Source: Pigoraptor vietnamica (Eukaryota > Opisthokonta > Filasterea). From it: a stretch of DNA of 36,680 nt. Location: the NCBI GenBank assembly GCA_943704525.1, contig CALSCQ010002996.1, positions 1 to 36,680 on the forward strand, written 5' to 3'. This document shows, piece after piece, positions 29,701-36,680 of the stretch. Position 1 is the stretch's first letter. Every line of letters begins with the position of its first letter. The notes under the pieces were generated by a model. It saw only the letters and a list, made by a program, of their open reading frames with translations, did not search any database and was not told the origin of the DNA. Both the position numbers and the translations under genes were made by a program.

Positions 29701-30741
29701 CCGTCTTGTTGTAGGGGAGGTCGCGCAGGTTGTCGACCTCCACGCGCAGCACGGGCTTCGTCTCTTTCACGTTGCGTATCTTGATCCTGCGTGACAGCAA
29801 CAGCACAACGTAAGGAATGCGCCATGCGAAAAAAAAAAAAAAACCTTCAGACAACGAGCACATATGTCGCCACCCGGACACGGCTCGGCAGTTCATGCGC
29901 GCTCATTTCCACAACCTAGCAGACCCCCCCTCTTTCCACACACACGCGCACACACAACGCACCTGCGGTGGCCGTTGATAAGCAGGCGGAGGGCCTTGCC
30001 GTGCCGCTGCGCCTCCGATATCGACGCAAACGCGCCGACCTGGTAAATCTTTGCAAAGTCCGTGACATTCTTCACCTCCTGGTCCGTCGTGTTGCGGGTC
30101 ATGAACACGCCCACGTACGGCTGGCCAAACTTGAGCTTGCGCTCAATCTCGCGCACGAGGTCCTCGTCTTTGATCTCGAGGAAGCGCGAGAACCCGGGAA
30201 ATAGCGGCCGGCGCGGAATGGGCAGCACAATCACTTCGGGGTAGTGCTCCGGAATCGACTGGGGCATGAGTGCGTTGCGCCCGCCGTTGGCCGCGGTGAG
30301 CAGTTGCGCGACCATTCCGGCGAGGCCCTTTGTCTGCGCCCCTTCGTCCGGGCCGCTCTCCTCGCCCTCACTGCTGCTACTGCTGCTGCTGCCCTCGCCC
30401 TCCTTCCCCTCCTTGTCGCCGCCCTCCTTCGCCGCGCTCGCCTCCGTCCCCTCCTTGTCCGCCGCATCGCCAGTGCCATCCTCCGAGGCTGACGCCGAGC
30501 CCTTACCGCTGCGTCGCGCCAGCAGAAGGGACGACGTGTGCACAAAAGAGCCCTGACGGTGCATCGCCGACACAACAGCGGGAGCAAAGGAGCTCTGAGG
30601 CGCCCATAGACGGGACGTTCGCGACAGCGCGAGCGAGTGTAACGGTCGGGCGGACAGCGCGGGATTCGCCACGCGCACTCGGCCAAGCACCGCGGCCGTT
30701 GCGACGCGGAGACCAACGCCGAGGCGGTTTGCCACAGCCAT
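26721..30741 (-). CDS. LONP1: Mitochondrial Lon protease
   Basis: A hexameric AAA+ serine protease of the mitochondrial matrix that degrades oxidised and regulatory proteins. Exons 29963-30741, 29492-29786, 29184-29345, 28636-28981, 28267-28490, 27913-28125, 27497-27809, 27069-27391 and 26721-26978 keep phase and give 970 residues (human 959). An Arg-rich presequence (1-~70) precedes an acidic, poly-Ser linker. The LON N domain starts near 167 ([16 protein letters not shown]). Walker A GPPGVGKTS (~523-531) is built across an intron and Walker B is LILIDEIDK (~588-596). The sensor region includes [16 protein letters not shown]. The protease domain has the catalytic Ser in KDGPSAGC (~852) and Lys in VGGIKEK (~893). 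Two introns use GC donors. The gene ends [10 protein letters not shown]. Confidence 0.97.
27810..27912 (-). other. GC-AG intron in LONP1 (after the AIAK codon)
   Basis: Exon 6 ends AAG and the intron starts GCGAGT; the acceptor is CTGCAG. This gives VAIAK joined to QYLIP, matching the family (human AIAERYLVP). The nearest GT (GTCACG) breaks the frame. Confidence 0.8.
28126..28266 (-). other. GC-AG intron in LONP1 (after the GKGYQ codon)
   Basis: Exon 5 ends CAG and the intron starts GCACGT; the acceptor is GCGCAG. This restores LGKGYQ joined to [15 protein letters not shown], a strictly conserved Lon segment. The GT four bases further in would shift the frame. Confidence 0.8.
29829..29843 (+). 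repeat. A15 homopolymer in LONP1 intron 1
   Basis: Fifteen consecutive A on the plus strand (T15 on the coding strand) inside intron 29787-29962. It may serve as the polypyrimidine tract upstream of an alternative acceptor, or be a slippage product. Confidence 0.8.
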
Positions 30742-31324
30742 GTCTGCGCACGAGCAGAGGCTGCGTTGCCGCGCGCGCAGGCAGCGTGAGTCGTAGTGCG
30801 CACAGCGGCTCGGATGGAGAAACAGAAGAGTGAGTATTGCGGAAGCGAGAAATTTGGTTCCGTTTGGCAGTCACGTGCAGCTGACGTCACTACCCCGGAT
30901 GTTTGGCACCTTCTTGTGCTTTCTACAAGTTTGAATGATTAAACACGAGAGACGGCACATGCCAAGCGCATTCGATAGCAGGCGTAGTAGGAACCACCCG
31001 TAAAACCGCAAAGAGGGCTTCTGGCCTGTGCGGACTTAGTGTCCACAAAAACGGCTTCTACAGTGCCGGAATCTGCTGAAATTGACAGCCACAAACGCGC
31101 TCGGCACAAAATCTGAAAGCCAGCACGCATACACTGGAGCAATAAATTTCGTGGTGTTTTAGTCAGCAAGGACGCCGGGTCACTTGCACTTTTCTTTGGG
31201 TTGCCTCACACGCGTGCAACACGTGTGAGTGCGTTAACGCGGCAGACGCAAGCGATATTTACACGGGCGCAGCGACACGCAGCAGCAGACGCGGAACGCA
31301 AGCGCGAGCGCGGGCCTTGTTTGC
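30742..31324. other. Intergenic region upstream of LONP1
   Basis: 583 bp. It contains CACGTG at 30872 (about 130 bp before the Lon ATG) and at 31220. An AATAAA at about 31140 on the plus strand has no plus-strand gene to serve. A 76-codon minus-strand ORF (30939-31169) shows no family signal. No tRNA cloverleaf found by eye. Confidence 0.4.
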
Positions 31325-31543
31325 TCAGATAAGGCGCCGCTCCGGCTTGTTCGACCGCACGCTGACCTTCGTGTTGGCCTCGATGGTCTGGTTGCGCGCG
31401 TAGTCCACCCAGTACTGCTGCATCCGCTTCTGGGCGTCCATATCAAACGTCCGCGCGTCCTTAAGGCGCGACGGCTTGGGCTTCGCGGCCCGCACGACCG
31501 TGGCAAAGGTCCGGAAGAACATGTTGGCGGCCGGAGTGCTCAT
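31325..31543 (-). CDS. Small basic protein, possibly mitochondrial, 72 residues
   Basis: The ATG at 31543 starts MSTPAANMFFRTFATVVRAA, an Arg-containing amphipathic N-terminus without acidic residues that resembles a mitochondrial presequence. It is followed by a charged helix (FDMDAQKRMQQYWVDYARNQ) and a basic end (SNKPERRLI). The frame is open further upstream, but no better start is visible. Size and composition fit a respiratory-chain accessory or mitoribosomal protein, but I recognise no family. It lies between LONP1 and IQGAP, all on the minus strand. The regular helix and presequence-like start make it a better candidate than chance ORFs nearby. Confidence 0.5.
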   Translation of the reverse strand: MSTPAANMFFRTFATVVRAAKPKPSRLKDARTFDMDAQKRMQQYWVDYARNQTIEANTKVSVRSNKPERRLI

Positions 31544-32309
31544 CTTCAGAGTTGGCTGTTGCAACGGCTTGAAGGGGTTGGTTATCGGCAGTGCCTTTGG
31601 GCGTTCGTTGGCTTTTGAGCGCTTTCGCTTTGGAATCACGCAGTTCTTTTTCACGCAGAGAGTGTTTGAGCGCTGAAGAATCCCCCCGGCGCCCTTTACG
31701 CAGACTGCTCCGTGTGTGCGAGTGCTCACGCGGGCCGTTGTGTGTGTGCCTGCGCACGGGGACACGCGCCGATTGGCTGCCGCGCTCGCCTGCCGGTCAG
31801 GATACGCGCGCTGATTGGTCGGCGACTTCTGCCCACGGGGACACTTTACGCACAATGGATAAGCCGATTTTACGGCACTTGATTAGGGCCCGTAATGTAT
31901 GGAAATTCCGCGTGATTGAAATCGGCTTTATCTGCATTTTCAAATAGTGATGATGCTCCCTTTTGGGGGCTTGTTGGCGTTACGGCGCGTAACAGACCTT
32001 CGAGGAACTTCTGAGTCCGCGCACACGCCGCGCACGTGCCCACACCACACGCCGTTGGTCTCCATGGGTGGGAGGTGTAAACTGTGTGTGACTGTGACTG
32101 GACAGCCACCGTCACCCGCAATAATATGGCACCTGTCTCTTCAAACATCATCTTGTGTGCCGTTTGCTGAACTTACAAAATTCTCTCATCTTTGAACTTC
32201 TGTTATGCCATTTGTTGAACTTCATTGCCGACGATACAAATTTGCACTGCAGACGCACGCACTGTGTGGGAGGGGGCAAACGCGCGGACCGGAGACGCGG
32301 AGTGTCGCC
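31544..32309. other. Intergenic region with a short degenerate direct repeat
   Basis: 766 bp between the small gene and the IQGAP stop. Part of it (about 31870-32230) is AT-richer than the rest. Two 18-bp copies, at 32158-32175 and 32206-32223, share 15 bases (core TGCCxTTTGxTGAACTT). No gene seen. Confidence 0.5.
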
Positions 32310-35300
32310 TCACTTTCCATAGAATTTGCGGTTGAGGAGGAAGAGGAGGAGGTTGACGTTGATTTTGGCAGTGCCAAACATGCGCATCACGGTCACGCCG
32401 TCGTACTGGTACTGGAGGAGGTCCTCGAGCAGGAGCTCGGCGGGGTCGCCCTGCTGCACGCCCATGAACGACGTCGTCACAATAAAGACGCCAATCTCGT
32501 TGGACGAGAGCGTGAGCTTGACGCTGCCGAGCCTGGCAAATGCATAGAAGATCGCAGATGTTAGAGATGTGAAATCGCAACGCAGGGCAGTGTGCAGTGC
32601 GCATCGTACGAACACCCACGAGGACTCCGGCACGCCCTCGAGTTCGAGGAGGATCTTCTTCTCCTTGAGCTTCTTGGCCGTGTACGAAATGGAGCCAAAC
32701 TTGTGCTCGCCGACCTTGACCTGCTTTCCGCCGCGGAACATGTCGAAGAAACCGGCGCGCTTCCTGCAGCCGAGGAAGTCAGAAGACGCCCACGGCGAAA
32801 ACCACGACTCACGACACGCACCGAGAGCAAGAACATGAGCAAGGGATCGCACACACGCAGCGCTTCAGACTGCAATATCACATAAAGCGCAAACCCACTT
32901 TGGCTTGACACCCTTGGCCATGTTGTCCATGATGCCCTTGATGTAAATGTTGTACGACTCTTCCTGCTGGTGGAAGTACTTGGACTTGGCATCGAGGTTC
33001 GTCACGGCCTTGCGGAGCTTCTCAATCTCCGCGCGACGCTGCAGCCGGTACGCACGCTGGTTGCGAATGTCCTGCGAGCGCAAAGCGACGGGGAGTTTTT
33101 CAGACAAGTAGTTTACGAAAAACAAATAACAGCAAAGTGTGCGTCTGCATGCGAGTGCACGGAGGCGGGCATAGAGCGGGCACCTTTGCGATGGCATTGA
33201 TGAGGGCCTGGTAGTTGTCCTCCTTGGTCACGAGCTTGGCCGCCTCGAGTACCGTCAGATTCACCGCAATCTTCTTCTTCATGTCCTCGAGCGAGAGACT
33301 GCGACGCAAACAGCCATGAGTATACACGCAAGGGACCTAACAAAAAAGGCTTATGACACACGCGAGCAACTCACAGGAGGTCGGGATCTTCTGGGGCCGA
33401 CGAACGCCTGGCGCGCTCTTCCGCCGTCTCGTTCTCGGCGTGGCGCTCCTTCTGCTTGGCCGACTGCGCGAGGAACACGGCGTGCGCCTCCTCCTGCTCC
33501 TTCGTGCACGGCGTCGAGAGCACCTCGCTGAGCGTCGCGCCGCGCTGGAAGCGCAGGATGCTCACCACGAGCCGCTTCGTCCGCACAAACGTCGTGCGCG
33601 CATCGGCGTGCTCGTCCGTCACCACGGTCGTCCGGTTAACGAGCGTGAGCGAGATTTCGTTGGCCTCTTGCGCGGCCGCACTCTCGCCCTCGCCGTCCTC
33701 CTCGCCAGCCTCGGGCTGCGCAGGCGGCGCGCCGAGATCCTTCAGCACAGCACGGATGGGGTCCTCGGGGCCCGAGACCTCGTCCACGTTCTCCACGAGC
33801 AGGCGATGGGTCGAATAGATTTCCTTCGGCGAGATGAAGATCACCGGGTGCGAACGCAGCGTCGCGTCGCTGTATTCGTCGATGAGGAAGTGGTCCTCGG
33901 CGTCGGGCACCGTGGACGCCTTGACGAGGTACGCGCGGAACGAGACCCACGACTCGGCGATGAAATCGTTCAGGAGGCCGAGGTACGACTCGTTCTCGCC
34001 AAACGCGTTGTTGGCGGCAATGCGCTGGAGGAGCTTCGCAATCTCACCGAGGTTGCGGCGCTGTTGCGGCGAAAGGAGATCGCCGCCGAGCGACCCGCCG
34101 ACCGCGCCCGCGCCCGTGGCCCCGACGACGTCGAAGGCGTCCGGAGCGACAATGGCCGGGTTCATGTAACGGTAGTACACGAGGTTGCCCACGACCTTGA
34201 GGATCTCGTCCTCGCTCGCCTGCGGGAAGCGCTCGCCGACGACCTTGCGCAGGTGCATGGCAATGTAGCGGATGCCGTAGGGCATGCGGTCGAGGGCCGC
34301 AATGATGGCGTCCTGGAACTCGCGCGTCGCCACCTTGAGGGCGGCCACGTGCTTCTCAAACTCCTCCTTGACGTTGGCGTGCGTGAGCGCCTGCTCGTTC
34401 GTGACGTCGTAGGGCAGCTCGCTGGCCTTGCCCGTCTCGGCCTCCGTCTTGTTGATCCACGCCTTGTAGATGTCGATCGGCGACGTGCTCAGCGAGAGCG
34501 TCTTGTTGTCCATGACGGCCGACACGAGCGGCTGGAGGAGCTCGCGGAGGAACGTCATCTCGCGCGCGCCGCGGTTGTACTGCAGCACCATCTTGATGAC
34601 GGTCGGGTTACCCGTGATGAAGTCGCGCATCTCGGTCACGCGGTTCATCTCCTCGAGGATGGCCTCGCGGAACAGCTTGAGGAGGAGGTACTCCTCGCGC
34701 GAGTTTTGCGCAAAGTTGAAGACGGTGAGGATGACGTTCTCCATAAACTTGGTCGTGCGGCTCTGGGGCATCACAAAGATGAGCTTCGCAAAGTACTTGG
34801 GCTGCGTCTGGAGGAGGTAGAACAGATGCTGGTACAGCTGCGCGCGGGGAAAGAGAGGGTCCGTTCGTTAGCGAAGTCGAAAGGACACCAACTCAAAGCG
34901 AGAGTTCACTTCAAACGCAGGAATACACGCGGGGTCGGTAAAGAGCGGCGGCAGCGCACCTCAAGCTGCACACGCTTCTCCTTGCTGAGCGCCTTGATGT
35001 TGTCCTCGGCGCTGCCCTTCTTCCGCTTGGAGATCTTCTTCGTGTGCTTGACGACATCCTGCGAGCACGGGGATTGAGCATGCGCACACACAAACCATCA
35101 CCCACACCAGAAGCTGAGAAGGAAAGCGCAGATGCATTGAACAAAAAGCCCACCTCCAGCGTGATGCGATTGCGCACGAGGAGACCGATCTTGAGGTCCA
35201 TCGCGTTGAGCTCCTGCTCGAGCTTGCCGTTGTCACGGATGCCAATGACCACGCGCTGCTTCAGGCGAGAGAGCTCTGCGGTGGAACAATGCGCGCACGC

Positions 35301-36535
35301 ATACACTGTCAGACACGGAGCCCGCAGTGTCGAGAAGCAGCAGAACCAATTGCACTCGTACGCGCGCGCTGCCAGTTGAACGCACCGAGTTCCTCCTCGA
35401 AATCAACATCGCTCTGGTCGAGGAGGTGGAGGAAGTGCGACAGGGTGGAAGTCGACACATCGTTGCCGCTCGCTGCACACGCAAGAACGCGAAGACACAT
35501 GTCAGATCGACACTGACAAACGCATCACGGAACAAAGATCGCATTTTTGAGACCACGAAGTAAGGGCATGCGCACCAATCTCGACAACAACACGGCCACC
35601 CACTGAGCGCTCCGTAGTTCTTGCGGGCCTGGTAACCGCGAAGCGCGGCCTGCAGCTTCTTAATCTTGTCCGCGTTGTCCTGGTAGTGCTTCTGCTGCTC
35701 GCGGAACTTCCGCCGCTCAAGAAGGCCCCGGATGTACGCTTGCATCTGCGCCATTGGCACGAGCAGTGAGATGTCTGACACAGAAAGGAGAAAAAGTAAA
35801 ACAGACAGAGATGCAAAACGCGGCACTTGCGCACGGATTTGCACCGCCAAAACACCTTGATGATCTTGTCCTCGTTGTCCTTGAAGTACTTGGCACGGGC
35901 CTCGCGCTGACGGCGCTCCCGCACCGCGCGCCACCACCGCTGAATCTTCACAATCTTGTCGACGTTGTCCTCAAAGTACTTCTGGCGCTTGGCCATCTCG
36001 CGACGCACGAGGTTGCCCCGGATGCGCGCCTGCAGGCGCACAATCGCCGGCTCGCTCTTGAGCAGCAGCTCCTCGCGCTCAATGTGCTTGTTCGCCTTGT
36101 GGATGGCGACCTGGATCTCCGTCTGCGTGAGGTCAATGCCAAACTCTGCGTCCGCGGGCGGCTTCTCCTGTCCAGTCTCCCCAAAGTGGCTCGGCGGCAA
36201 CGGGCGCTCGGACACCGACATGCGCCGCATCGACTTGGCCTGCGGCGTAGTCAGCGACTTTCCGAGAGAGTCGCCCGACGACGAAGCCGCGCCGCTGCCC
36301 TCCGCACCGGCGGCACCGGCAGCGCCAGCCGCACTGGCACCCGCCGCGGCGCCCGAAGCGTTTGCGAGGATGCGCGCCTTGAGGGCCATTCCGCGCGCGA
36401 GGAAGTCGAGGTAGTGCGGCGAGTTCTGCGGCCGCACAAAGTGGATCTTCGCGAGGGGGTTCTGCAGGGCCTTGAGCGTGCGCGCCTCGTCGGCCGCAGC
36501 GACGGCGGCGTTGATCTCGGCGATGGCGGCGCGGA
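32310..36535 (-). CDS. IQGAP: IQGAP-type Ras GTPase-activating-like scaffold, 5' end missing
   Basis: An actin- and Cdc42/Rac-binding scaffold. Visible exons, in phase: 35856-36535, 35604-35745, 35386-35472, 35154-35275, 34960-35058, 33375-34837, 33184-33298, 32899-33071, 32620-32763 and 32310-32532, giving about 1081 residues. They start inside an IQGAP internal repeat (AAIAEINAAVAAADEARTLK, ALQNPLAK). An Ala/Gly/Ser linker follows, then three or four IQ motifs (IVRLQARIRGNLVRRE; KIVKIQRWWRAVRERRQ; MQAYIRGLLERRKFRE; KLQAALRGYQARKNYG). The RasGAP-related domain has SREEYLLLKLF, ITGNPTVIKMVLQYNRGARE, LPYDVTNEQALTHANVK and YYRYMNPAIVAPDAFDVV. The RasGAP C-terminal domain ends NVNLLLFLLNRKFYGK, nearly identical to human. 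In IQGAPs the GAP domain is catalytically inactive and binds Cdc42-GTP. The calponin-homology domain, if present, lies past the right edge. Confidence 0.95.
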
Positions 36536-36680
36536 CTGCGCAACGCGAGCGGCAATATTAAGCCAACGCGGCAACAGACTCTAGTCATGGCATTTACGCA
36601 AACAGTCTTCAGAAGTAGATGGTGGAAGGGCCACTGGGGGATGGAGCGAGAAAGAGAGATGGTGGTGATGGTGGGGGGGG
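36536..36680 (-). other. IQGAP intron sequence at the right edge
   Basis: Upstream of the GCGCAG acceptor at 36536-36541 the coding strand is non-coding and ends in a G-rich/GGT-rich simple tract (C-rich on the coding strand). The matching donor is outside the window. Confidence 0.6.

Noticed and set aside
30939-31169. 76-codon minus-strand ORF upstream of Lon
   Set aside because: No family signal and no convincing start; probably chance.
31947-32195. 82-codon plus-strand ORF
   Set aside because: Overlaps the repeat-bearing intergenic stretch and shows no recognisable domain or composition typical of local genes.
33353-35077. 574-codon open frame on the plus strand
   Set aside because: Exactly antisense to the large IQGAP GAP-domain exon, whose identity is certain. 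An antisense mirror ORF.

Overview
The window is nuclear DNA from a GC-rich, gene-dense unicellular eukaryote. I resolved 13 protein genes containing about 70 spliceosomal introns, checking codon phase across each junction. The introns are short (about 46-234 nt), mostly with GTGGGT, GTGCGT or GTGAGT donors and CAG acceptors. Two more recognisable or structured genes have no intron, and two small ORFs are weaker candidates. An IFT54 gene implies a cilium. ABI (WAVE complex), IQGAP, SLC25A46 and an NARS1 with the long N-terminal extension suggest Amorphea/Opisthokonta and relatives (for example a unicellular holozoan or an apusomonad-like protist). The species cannot be fixed from the sequence.

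Layout, left to right: a 5'-truncated LRR protein gene (+, 1-1395); serine palmitoyltransferase LCB1 (-, 1475-3794), head-to-head with a bacterial-type holo-ACP synthase (+, 4012-4538); a SAP-like/SAM/T5orf172-type protein (+, 4838-6366); cytosolic asparaginyl-tRNA synthetase (-, 6475-9083); a 1257-residue intronless EGF/CUB single-pass surface protein (-, 9423-13196); SDHAF4 (-, 13908-14249), head-to-head with SLC25A46 (+, 14462-15905); IFT54/TRAF3IP1 (-, 16208-18729), head-to-head with DDX56/Dbp9 (+, 19223-21352); a PIG3-type quinone oxidoreductase (-, 21399-22758), head-to-head with a coiled-coil protein (+, 23104-24817); ABI (-, 24866-26310); mitochondrial Lon protease (-, 26721-30741); a small basic protein of unknown function (-, 31325-31543); and IQGAP (-, 32310 to beyond the right edge, 5' end missing).

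The genes alternate in head-to-head and tail-to-tail pairs with very little spacing: 46-48 bp between two convergent stop-codon pairs and about 210-500 bp for divergent promoters. Several encode mitochondrial functions (SDHAF4, SLC25A46, Lon, perhaps the ACP synthase). Others serve the cilium or cytoskeleton (IFT54, ABI, IQGAP, perhaps the LRR and coiled-coil proteins). I see no operon, mobile element, CRISPR, rRNA or tRNA gene.

The most unusual items are the SAP-SAM-T5orf172 architecture, two frame-proven GC-AG introns in the Lon gene, the intronless sequon-repeat surface receptor, the signal-peptide-like extension of the quinone oxidoreductase and a four-fold CACGTG cluster in the IFT54/DDX56 interval.
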